DNA from: Chitinophaga costaii
GTDB lineage: Bacteria; Bacteroidota; Bacteroidia; Chitinophagales; Chitinophagaceae
Direction of reading: 5' to 3'
Assembly (NCBI RefSeq): GCF_900094705.1
Contig: NZ_FMAR01000001.1
Coordinates: forward strand, 248,001 to 312,000
Length of the DNA stretch: 64,000 bases
Numbering within the stretch: the first letter of the stretch is position 1; each line of letters begins with the position of its first letter. The notes under the pieces were generated by a model. The model saw nothing but the letters and a program-made list of their open reading frames with translations, did no database searches and had not been told where the DNA came from. Made by a program: the position numbers and the translations under genes. Of the stretch, positions 56,445 through 64,000 are shown piece by piece.

Positions 56445-59400
56445 TTAATTAATGGCAGTTAAATGTTCGATTTCAAAAGCGGCTTCATTGAGCTGTTGCA
56501 CCACGCCCAGGTATTCGCTTTGTATTTGCAGGGATTGGTTAATCAGTAACACCCAATCCAGGTAACCGATTTCGCCGGCAGTGAGCTTACTGGTGGCGGT
56601 ATGGATGATGTTAGTTGCGTTAGGCAGCATCGCTATATGATACGTTTTTACCAGTGCGGTATTCCGAAGATATACACGTACACTGTTTTCCAGTGCGGTA
56701 TTCAACTGCTGCCGGGTAGACTCCAATTCCTGCTGGCGCTGCCTCACCAGCACCCCGGCGGCATTTATCCGGGAACGCTGAGCGCCAGAAAAGATGGGTA
56801 TACCAACGCCCACATTTACGGCGTTAAATCGTTTGCCACCACCAAAATACTGCTCTACATTTTGCCCGGTAGTTTGCCAGCCAATGATTGTAGCGCTATT
56901 ATAACCCGCATTCAGCGTAGGCAGTAATTTGCTCTTCTCCAGTTGCTGTTGTTGCTGAGAAAGTAATACTTGTTGCCTTTGCAATTTTAAGGTGGGACTT
57001 TGGTTCAGGAAGCTGGTGTCTGGTAAGCGGGTAAGTTGGTAGATGGCGCTATCCGCAACGGGTTCAAAGCGGGTATTGCTGTTCAGCAACATCCGCAACT
57101 GATTCAGAAGAACCTCATAATCGGTAAACAGGATCTGCAGTTGATTGGTAATTTGCAGGCGTTGGTTTTCGGCAGTAGTTTTCTCCAACACATCAATATC
57201 ACCGGCATTTAGCCGTTGCTGGGCCTTTTGCAGGAAGCCGGCATATATACTGTCTGCCTGCTGTAGCAACTGACGCTTACCCTGCAAAACCAGCAGTTGA
57301 TAAAACAATTGCTTAACGGAAGTTTTTACTTCCAGCTCCTTTTGTTGCAGGTTAGTCTCGCTGAGCAGCATATTTGTGTGGTTAATGCTGCCCTGGTGCT
57401 TGTATACGGTGGGAAATTGCATGGTTTGCGAAATAGAGAACTGGTTATCATTGGCAACACTATTTATTTTGCCATATTCAACAGCCACGGCAGTTTGCGC
57501 TATATCAACATTGCTTTTTTTAAGGGCCTGGTAATAGCTAACCTGTGTTTTTGATACCTGTACCGCCACATTATTTTTTAAAGCACTGTCTACAGCGGCA
57601 TCCAGGGTGATCTTCTCCTGTGCCCGCACACTGCTACCGGCAAACAATAACACGATCACGGCGGCCACTACCGCCTTCCGGTGTTTAAAATATCCAAATC
57701 CTTTTTCAAACACAATATATAACATAGGCAATACAAATAAGGTAAGCATCGTTGAAATAATAAGTCCCCCGATTACTACGGAGGCCAGCGGCTTTTGCAC
57801 CTCCCCTCCGGCGCCGGTGCTGATGGCCATAGGGATAAAACCCAGGGAAGGCACTAATGCGGTCATGAGTACAGCCCGGAGTTTAGATTTAGTAGCATGA
57901 ATAACGATGCGCTTTACGTCATACCAGCCCTCTTTTTTCAACCGGTTAAATTCTGATACCAGCAAAATGCCATTTAGCACCGCCACTCCAAATAGCGCGA
58001 TAAAGCCTACACCTGCAGAAATACTAAAAGGCATGTCCCTGATCCAGAGTGCAAAAATACCACCCGTGGCAGACAGCGGGATAGCCGAGTAAATCAGTAA
58101 TCCCTGTTTTACAGAACCAAAGGCAAAATAAAGTAACAGGAAGATCATCGCCAGGGCAATGGGTACTACAATACTAAGCCGCTCCTTGGCAGCGGTCATG
58201 TTGTCGAAAGACCCCCCATATACGATGTTGTAAGCACGTGACAGATGTAGTTGCTGCTGCACTTTCTGTTGCAGCTCCTGTACGATAGATTGCACATCAC
58301 GGTCTTTCACATTAAATCCTACGATAATTCTGCGTTTGGTATTTTCCCGCTGTATCTGGTTTACGCCTTCCACTTCATTAATACCGGCCACGAGCGAAAG
58401 CGGTATCTGCGTGCCTTGTTTGGTGGGCACCAGCAGGTTTTCGATATCCGCTACCGTTTTGCGGGCATCGCCAGCTAAACGTATCACCATATCAAAACGT
58501 TTTTCCCCCTCGTATACCTGACCGGCAATCTGGCCTGCAAATGCAGTATTCACCACCCGGTTAATATCGCTTACGTTCAGGCCATATTTGGCCATACCAT
58601 CCCTATCATACTTAATCACGACCTGGGGCATACCCGTTACTTTTTCTTCATAAATATTTACGGCTCCGTTTACGGTTCCAATAATATTGGTTAGCCGGTC
58701 GGCATAGCTGGTAAGCGTATCGAGGTTCTCTCCAAAAATTTTACACACTACGTCCTGGCGCGCGCCGGTCATCAGTTCATTAAAGCGCATTTGCACCGGA
58801 AACTGAAAACCCACTGTAATGCCTGGCACTTCTTCGAGCGCCTTGGTCATTTTGGTACTAAGCTCCGGAAAGGTGTGTGCGGATGTCCATTCATGCTTGT
58901 TTTTGAGAATAACCATCATATCACCCGCTTCAAAGGGCATAGGATCTGTAGGAATTTCAGCACTCCCAATTTTAGTCACCACCTTCTCAACTTCCGGAAA
59001 TTTTTCCAGCAAAATTTTGGATGCCTGTTGCGTAGAATGAATCGTATTATTAAGATTACTTCCCGTAAGCAGCCGGGTTTCCACTGCAAAATCGCCTTCT
59101 TCGAGTTGCGGAATGAACTCTCCGCCCATGCCACCCAGCATAAATACTGCCACCGCAAAAAGGGCCACCGTTACCGCAATCATCGTTTTGGGAAACTCTA
59201 ACACCCGGCTTAAAACAAACTGGTAACGCCTTTCCAGCCCTATCATCAGCCGGTCTGTTATCGTTATTTTATGCGATACATTTTTGCTAAGGAAAAGTGC
59301 GGCCATCATGGGAACATAAGTAACCGATAATAAGAAGGCTCCCAGGATAGCGAAGGCAATGGTGAATGCCATGGGCTTAAACATCTTGCCCTCTATACCT

Positions 59401-60809
59401 TGCAGGGAAAGAATAGGCAGGTATACGATAAGAATGATGATCTGGCTGAACACGGCGGAGGTAATCATCGTTCCGGTAGATGTACTGACCTCCGTATCCA
59501 TTTCATCCTGATCTAACCGTGTAATATGCCTGAAATGCCGGGAATGGGAAAAGCGGTGCAGGATCGCCTCCACAACAATTACGGAACCATCTACAATTAG
59601 CCCGAAATCTATAGCACCCAAAGACATTAGATTACCGCCAACGCCAAATTTATTCATTAAGATGATGGCAAAAAGCATTGATAGAGGAATGACCGATGAT
59701 ACAATAAGACCGGCCCGGAGATTTCCTAAGAAAAAAACCAGTACGAAAATAACAATCAGTGCGCCTTCTACCAGGTTAGACTCCACGGTACTGATGGCAT
59801 TGTTCACCATTTTTGTTCTGTCCAGGAAGGGTTCAATCACCACGCCCTCGGGCAACATCCGCTGAATTTCCGCAATCCTTGTTTTCACCCGCTTGATCAC
59901 CACCGATGCGTTTTCGCCTTTAAGCATCATCACTACTGCGCCCGCCACTTCACCTTTGTCGTTATAGGTCATGGCACCGTACCGGATAGCAGATCCAAAC
60001 TGTACCGTGGCCACGTCCCGCATCAGCAGTGGGGTACCGTTGTCCAGGTTTTTGACAACTATTTTTTCGATTTCCTCCAGGGAGGTGGTCAGGCCCTCAC
60101 TACGTATATACAATACCGTAGGACCTTTATCAATATAAGCCCCGCCGGTATTTTCATTGTTTTTTTCGAGCGCTGTAAATACATCGCCAATGGTGAGGTT
60201 GTAAGCTTTAAGCTGTTCCTGTCGTACGGCAATTTCATATTGCTTCAGCTTACCGCCAAAACTAGACACCTCGGCCACACCAGGAGTACCCAATAGCTGG
60301 CGACGCACTATCCAGTCCTGGATGGTACGCAGGTCCATTTCATTGTATTTACCTTCATAACCTTTCAGCGGCCGCACTACATATTGGTAGATCTCTCCAA
60401 GGCCGGTAGATACAGGTGCCATTTCCGGCATGCCTATACCTTCGGGAATGTCACGGCTTACCTGCTGTAACCGTTCACTGATTTGCTGGCGGGCCCAGTA
60501 TACGTCGGTTTCATCATCAAAGGCGATGGTAACCAGCGACAACCCAAAGCGGGAAAAACTGCGGATTTGTTTAAGGCCGGAAATATTACTACAGGCCTGC
60601 TCTATGGGAAAGGTAATCAGTCGCTCCACATCGGGAGCGCCCAACGAAGGAGAAACAGTAATAACCTGCACCTGGTTGTCGGTAATATCCGGTACTGCAT
60701 CAATGGGCAATCTTGTAACCTCATAGGTTCCCCAGCCAATGAGTGCAAGCACAAATAGCCCTATGATCAGCTTATTCTTTACAGAAAAGCTAATAATCTT
60801 ATTTAGCAT
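56445..60809 (-). CDS. CzcA-type heavy-metal RND pump fused to a TolC-like outer-membrane factor
   Basis: 1454 residues from ATG 60809, preceded by AGGAAGAGG. Residues about 1-1040 are a complete HME-RND pump with 12 helices; Asp401, Asp407 and Glu414 in DFGLIVDGSVIVVE match the proton-relay triad of CzcA and not the pattern of the Cu/Ag CusA group, which points to Zn, Co, Cd or Ni. After a basic KHRK and a hydrophobic, signal-like AVVAAVIVLLFAGSSVRAQ (about 1045-1063) comes a full outer-membrane factor of about 390 residues, with two helical-repeat halves. The fusion is known in Bacteroidota. Middle gene of a three-gene efflux operon. Confidence 0.93.
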   Translation of the reverse strand: MLNKIISFSVKNKLIIGLFVLALIGWGTYEVTRLPIDAVPDITDNQVQVITVSPSLGAPDVERLITFPIEQACSNISGLKQIRSFSRFGLSLVTIAFDDETDVYWARQQISERLQQVSRDIPEGIGMPEMAPVSTGLGEIYQYVVRPLKGYEGKYNEMDLRTIQDWIVRRQLLGTPGVAEVSSFGGKLKQYEIAVRQEQLKAYNLTIGDVFTALEKNNENTGGAYIDKGPTVLYIRSEGLTTSLEEIEKIVVKNLDNGTPLLMRDVATVQFGSAIRYGAMTYNDKGEVAGAVVMMLKGENASVVIKRVKTRIAEIQRMLPEGVVIEPFLDRTKMVNNAISTVESNLVEGALIVIFVLVFFLGNLRAGLIVSSVIPLSMLFAIILMNKFGVGGNLMSLGAIDFGLIVDGSVIVVEAILHRFSHSRHFRHITRLDQDEMDTEVSTSTGTMITSAVFSQIIILIVYLPILSLQGIEGKMFKPMAFTIAFAILGAFLLSVTYVPMMAALFLSKNVSHKITITDRLMIGLERRYQFVLSRVLEFPKTMIAVTVALFAVAVFMLGGMGGEFIPQLEEGDFAVETRLLTGSNLNNTIHSTQQASKILLEKFPEVEKVVTKIGSAEIPTDPMPFEAGDMMVILKNKHEWTSAHTFPELSTKMTKALEEVPGITVGFQFPVQMRFNELMTGARQDVVCKIFGENLDTLTSYADRLTNIIGTVNGAVNIYEEKVTGMPQVVIKYDRDGMAKYGLNVSDINRVVNTAFAGQIAGQVYEGEKRFDMVIRLAGDARKTVADIENLLVPTKQGTQIPLSLVAGINEVEGVNQIQRENTKRRIIVGFNVKDRDVQSIVQELQQKVQQQLHLSRAYNIVYGGSFDNMTAAKERLSIVVPIALAMIFLLLYFAFGSVKQGLLIYSAIPLSATGGIFALWIRDMPFSISAGVGFIALFGVAVLNGILLVSEFNRLKKEGWYDVKRIVIHATKSKLRAVLMTALVPSLGFIPMAISTGAGGEVQKPLASVVIGGLIISTMLTLFVLPMLYIVFEKGFGYFKHRKAVVAAVIVLLFAGSSVRAQEKITLDAAVDSALKNNVAVQVSKTQVSYYQALKKSNVDIAQTAVAVEYGKINSVANDNQFSISQTMQFPTVYKHQGSINHTNMLLSETNLQQKELEVKTSVKQLFYQLLVLQGKRQLLQQADSIYAGFLQKAQQRLNAGDIDVLEKTTAENQRLQITNQLQILFTDYEVLLNQLRMLLNSNTRFEPVADSAIYQLTRLPDTSFLNQSPTLKLQRQQVLLSQQQQQLEKSKLLPTLNAGYNSATIIGWQTTGQNVEQYFGGGKRFNAVNVGVGIPIFSGAQRSRINAAGVLVRQRQQELESTRQQLNTALENSVRVYLRNTALVKTYHIAMLPNATNIIHTATSKLTAGEIGYLDWVLLINQSLQIQSEYLGVVQQLNEAAFEIEHLTAIN

Positions 60810-60909
60810 AACCTCTTCCTTGTTATTTAATAGAAACAAATAATCATCGCCAACGGGCGCGCGGCATGTTGGTCGTAACCTGAAAAATAAGTAGCCATAA
60901 AAATAGAGA

Positions 60910-61290
60910 CTATGCCCGGGGAGGACGGAATAAGGAGTTGGTAGCCGGATCTGGCAAATAATTGTCTTTTGTTACAGGGTAGTTCACTGAAATGAATGGT
61001 GCATCATGATAATGCAACACAATAGCCTTGGAAAGTGGGACAAAAGAGTGTGGAACACTATGGGCATCCATCGTTTTGAAAGGCAACTGTTGATCCCTAT
61101 CATCGTCGTGATCGTCAATATCCTTGCCCCAATAGTGCATGGAAAGGTATTCCATTACCCCAATACGATTGTTCAACTGCCGATGCTCCAGGTAGTGTGT
61201 AACCAGATCGGGTAATTTTAATAGTTGATTTAAAGCCGTATTACGAAAAATGAAAAGAAGTAATAATATGTAGCAAAGCTTCTTTTTCAC
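60910..61290 (-). CDS. Small exported Asp/His-rich protein of the metal-efflux operon
   Basis: 126 residues with a signal peptide (about 1-20). The middle contains a striking acidic cluster YWGKDIDDHDDDRDQQLPF (about 54-72) and several His, fitting periplasmic metal binding or sensing. Similar small proteins stand before CzcA-like genes in other Bacteroidota, but they have no name I can give with confidence. It lies 100 bp upstream of the pump gene on the same strand and is the first gene of the operon. A TATCTTTG promoter element ends only 6 bp upstream of the ATG. Confidence 0.72.
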   Translation of the reverse strand: MKKKLCYILLLLFIFRNTALNQLLKLPDLVTHYLEHRQLNNRIGVMEYLSMHYWGKDIDDHDDDRDQQLPFKTMDAHSVPHSFVPLSKAIVLHYHDAPFISVNYPVTKDNYLPDPATNSLFRPPRA

Positions 61291-61295
61291 GTATA

Positions 61296-61303
61296 CAAAG
61301 ATA
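61296..61303 (-). promoter_or_regulatory. Possible -7 element (TATCTTTG) of the metal-efflux operon
   Basis: Fits TAnnTTTG on the minus strand, 5 bp from the start codon at 61290, so the transcript would have almost no leader. No TTTG at the usual upstream distance. Confidence 0.4.
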
Positions 61304-61417
61304 AAAATTTTAAAGAAATTTGCCTTTTAGTCCTGTAGAAGCAGAAAATAGGACATTTTGTTGAAAAATTTATATTGGATACAGATATAACTATAAGCTG
61401 CACACCATCGCGCAGCA

Positions 61418-61448
61418 AAAAACGCCTGCCATCCCAGCAAGCGTTTTT
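61418..61448. terminator. Terminator after the GH95-like gene
   Basis: AAAAACGC/GCGTTTTT stem (61418-61425 with 61441-61448), extended weakly by CTGC/GCAA, with T- and A-rich ends on both strands. It separates the GH95-like gene from the efflux operon. Confidence 0.75.
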
Positions 61449-61477
61449 GTTATTTTACCAGTTGACCATTATATTTC

Positions 61478-63751
61478 CTAGTTAATAGCCGCCTCGTTTT
61501 CAAATATCACGGTTTCGCCTTTGTGCAGGTACAAGCTATACATACCATTGCCTTCATCTTGGACTCGGTTACCGGTTATTTGTTTAACGCGCCATTGCAC
61601 AAAAGGCAATTGCAGCCTCAACTTGCCCCCTTTTTGCGCAATTACCGCTACCGACCTTACCACGCCAGCTGTTTTACGAGCACTTACCAGGAAGGCACCT
61701 TCACCACGCAGGTGCGTGAACGACACATCCCGCCAATGGGAAGGGATAGCAGGAAATACTTGCAGGTAACCTTGCCGGCTCTGCAACAGTAGTTCCTGCA
61801 CTCCCTGTGCAAAAGCAAAATTCCCTTCCAGCGTAAAAGGCCGGTAGGTAAAGTTTGAGTATTCCCCACCCTGTTGATCACCATTGAGATGAAAACTATT
61901 CGGCGCGCAAAAATGCGTGGCAAAAATCTGCAATTGCTTTACGGCACTATCGGCTTTATAAGCACGGGCATACAAGCAGGCCATCCAGCTAAAGGAATAA
62001 CCGCACCATTCCCGGGTGCCAAGGTTGGACAGATGTTGCAGGGTCTTGTTGATCGTAACTTTATCTTCCTCCTTGTTTACATCCAGCAACCCTAATGGAT
62101 AAATAGCCATGTAGGGCGACATATGCCGGTGCGAAGTTGTTTGGTCTACACCCACCGCAACGGATAGTCCGTTGACCGTTTGTGCTAAGGCTGGCAAGGA
62201 GGCTAATACTTTTTGCCAATGCTGGCTTTCCGTTGTTTTACCCATACTTTCGCATACCGATCCGGCTATGGTAAACAGGTAACGTGCCAGCGACAAATCA
62301 AAATTGGTCCATTCGGTGAACCAGGCTTTTACGTCGTTATCCCGGTATTCAGGACTGGAACTAAGCGGAAGTTTTCTTACCCCCTGTTCCACACGGGTAA
62401 TAGATTCCAAATATTGGGCAACCCCCTGTATGTAAGGGTAGGCCTTATTTTGCAGGAATGCGCTGTCCATGGAATAGCGCCATTGCCAATAAAAGTATTG
62501 GGCACACCATGCCCCCATCGTTGGCGACAAAGAATATTGTATCCAGCCACCCATTGGCACTCCACTCAACGTAACAACGCCGGGTACATTGAAGCCTTTT
62601 ACGCCAAAGTATTGGCGGGTATACTTTTCATTGTTAGGTTTTATTTTCCACAACCAATCGGTGAAAGTAGCCGCTTCTGGCAAGTGATTGCCGGTATAGG
62701 CTGGCCAGTAGCTAAGCTGTGTATTAAGGTCGTTATGAAAATCGCCCTTCCAAGGGGGGAGGCTACCATTGTCTGCCGTCCAAATGGCCTGCAAAGTGAT
62801 GGCCGGCGCCCCTGCTCTTGCCACACAGCCCAGCTTATACTGCTCCAGGTAATATTGCTTTTCCAACATACTATCCGGCAAGGATATGGATGACTGGGCC
62901 CAGAACTTTTTCCACCACACCACATGCGCATTCCTATCACTGGCGGTATCGGCCAATGGGATGTTGGATGCCGCCGCCATATTATTGGAGATCGTCCAAT
63001 AGCCGGCTACTGTATGCGCATCCAGGTGTTTCCATTTCACCAATACCTCATAAAAATGCCCGTCGCTAATAGGTTGATGATACAAGCTACTGCTATCAGT
63101 AGTGACCACATGGCCCTGCTGGTATCCCAGGCTGGCCAGTCCCTGTCCCGCTTGCGAATTATCGGCCACCGGTACATCACTGTTACTGGCATATGGTTGC
63201 ATGCGTAATGCAGGAACAACGCCGGCAGCAATACTATCAGGCAGGTGGGTTATCAAGAAACGGCCAAATGGCTGGGTAGCATGCACGTAAGTAGTAAATA
63301 CTACACCATTTGTAAAGCGAACAGTATTGATGGCCGTAGTTATATCCAGGGTATTGGATACTACTTTACCCCAGGACCTGACATCTACTTCCAGTGCTGC
63401 TGCGGGCAATTTGGTGGGAAATGGCAGCGTTTCATACGGCACATCCCCCAGTTGCTGCACATCGGCGTATTGATTTGTCTTTACTTTTTCTTCCACGGTG
63501 TGAAAGTTAAATTTACCCAGGTCAAGTGCCTGCCGCTCATCCCACAGATCGGCCCTATCGAGCGACATCCTGAGGTTGCCTTGCTTCCCCCATACCAAAA
63601 CACCCAACAGGCCATTGCCAAGGGGCATGGCTTCATCCCAACGACTGGCTAAATGGTTAAAAGACAGATCGTGTGGCCCAACCACTTGAGAAAAGGTGGT
63701 GGTTACCATTAATAATCCTACTAATAAAAAAAGTATCTTCTTGCTCATCAT
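61478..63751 (-). CDS. GH95-like glycoside hydrolase, exported
   Basis: 757 residues from the first of two adjacent ATG codons (63751), giving a signal peptide cut after TFSQ. The mature start W-D-E-A-M-P-L-G-N-G-L-L-G-V-L-V-W-G with LDRADLWDER is typical of GH95 enzymes (alpha-L-fucosidase or alpha-L-galactosidase), and the (alpha/alpha)6-barrel part has the usual WKGDFHNDLNTQLSYWPAY motif with a catalytic Asp/Asn pair. The C-terminal beta domain is complete. A more distant relative lacking fucosidase activity cannot be excluded. It follows a further minus-strand gene, cut by the window edge. Confidence 0.78.
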   Translation of the reverse strand: MMSKKILFLLVGLLMVTTTFSQVVGPHDLSFNHLASRWDEAMPLGNGLLGVLVWGKQGNLRMSLDRADLWDERQALDLGKFNFHTVEEKVKTNQYADVQQLGDVPYETLPFPTKLPAAALEVDVRSWGKVVSNTLDITTAINTVRFTNGVVFTTYVHATQPFGRFLITHLPDSIAAGVVPALRMQPYASNSDVPVADNSQAGQGLASLGYQQGHVVTTDSSSLYHQPISDGHFYEVLVKWKHLDAHTVAGYWTISNNMAAASNIPLADTASDRNAHVVWWKKFWAQSSISLPDSMLEKQYYLEQYKLGCVARAGAPAITLQAIWTADNGSLPPWKGDFHNDLNTQLSYWPAYTGNHLPEAATFTDWLWKIKPNNEKYTRQYFGVKGFNVPGVVTLSGVPMGGWIQYSLSPTMGAWCAQYFYWQWRYSMDSAFLQNKAYPYIQGVAQYLESITRVEQGVRKLPLSSSPEYRDNDVKAWFTEWTNFDLSLARYLFTIAGSVCESMGKTTESQHWQKVLASLPALAQTVNGLSVAVGVDQTTSHRHMSPYMAIYPLGLLDVNKEEDKVTINKTLQHLSNLGTREWCGYSFSWMACLYARAYKADSAVKQLQIFATHFCAPNSFHLNGDQQGGEYSNFTYRPFTLEGNFAFAQGVQELLLQSRQGYLQVFPAIPSHWRDVSFTHLRGEGAFLVSARKTAGVVRSVAVIAQKGGKLRLQLPFVQWRVKQITGNRVQDEGNGMYSLYLHKGETVIFENEAAIN

Positions 63752-63817
63752 CAGCTTATTTACATAAAAAATAAGATATACAAACGGGAATATTTCCAAA
63801 CATTGTAAAATAACACT

Positions 63818-63839
63818 GCCGCTCCACGATTGGAGCGGC
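63818..63839 (-). terminator. Hairpin after the truncated right-edge gene
   Basis: GCCGCTCCA/TGGAGCGGC (63818-63826 with 63831-63839), 4-nt loop. It lies about 50 bp beyond the stop of the right-edge gene; the T-tract is better on the plus strand (TTTATTC) than on the minus strand. Confidence 0.5.
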
Positions 63840-63891
63840 TTTATTCTATGTTATCAATTGCAACATGATATAATATGAAAATGCAAAGGAT

Positions 63892-64000
63892 TTATTTATA
63901 AGTAAGGATAGTATGAAACTTACGCCAATTTGCAGGATCACCACCACTATAATAATAATAGTATAGATCAAACTGCTTTGTGTCCGGGTTGTAAGTAGAT
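63892..64000 (-). CDS. C-terminus of a gene cut by the right window edge
   Basis: The last 35 codons and a TAA stop (63892-63894) of a minus-strand frame that is open to the edge. The tail STYNPDTKQFDLYYYYY followed by S-G-G-D resembles the C-terminal strand of surface lipoproteins next to SusCD pairs (DUF1735-like or similar, in which N-P-x-T-K-x-F-x-L-x-Y is common). This would place the GH95-like gene at the end of a polysaccharide utilisation locus. The assignment is weak because only a short end is visible. Confidence 0.5.
   Translation of the reverse strand, partial: STYNPDTKQFDLYYYYYSGGDPANWRKFHTILTYK

Overview
The window looks like chromosomal DNA of a glycan-degrading, Type IX-secreting member of the Bacteroidota, most likely a Chitinophaga-like Chitinophagaceae. 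This is inferred from SusC/SusD proteins, a PorP/SprF partner with a gliding-motility-type C-terminal domain, several glycoside hydrolases (GH78, GH2, probable GH95), a fused CzcA-TolC pump and a few TAnnTTTG promoter elements. No tRNA, rRNA, CRISPR array, transposase or phage structural gene was seen.

Layout. 1-5456 (minus): a Wadjet-type operon, jetA-jetB-jetC; jetC runs off the left edge and jetD should lie beyond it. 6037-9065: DUF4349 lipoprotein, Dabb protein, aldo/keto reductase and a diheme cytochrome c. 9201-11790: a 2.6-kb non-coding block of about 0.44-0.49-kb repeats, two and a fragment in one orientation facing three in the other. 11813-22082: a lysozyme-like small protein, M1 metallopeptidase, xseA/xseB, a 2-hydroxyacid dehydrogenase, DNA ligase D, a thioesterase and a methyltransferase. 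22359-32487: GH78 rhamnosidase, HxlR regulator, arylamine N-acetyltransferase with an ABC ATPase, GH2 enzyme, AsnC regulator and small proteins. 32557-39853: a 2123-residue repeat-rich T9SS substrate followed by its SprF partner.

40325-44281: an orphan hybrid histidine kinase and a YeiH-type transporter. 44381-51803: a SusC-SusD-DoxX-DoxX operon with two paralogous membrane proteins and a recognisable promoter overlapped by a perfect inverted repeat. 52531-55238: an SDR, an aldo/keto reductase and an exported PPC-domain protein. 55273-61290: a metal-efflux operon with the RND pump and outer-membrane factor fused in one chain. 61478-64000: a GH95-like enzyme and the last 35 codons of a further gene, probably the tail of a polysaccharide utilisation locus.

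The least explained part is the face-to-face repeat array at 9201-11790. Each nearly complete copy contains a conserved 155-nt fold-back, and copies differ by presence or absence of one 54-bp block. The Wadjet operon and the SusCD operon with twin DoxX-like proteins are the other main points of interest. All family assignments come from reading motifs, without database searches.
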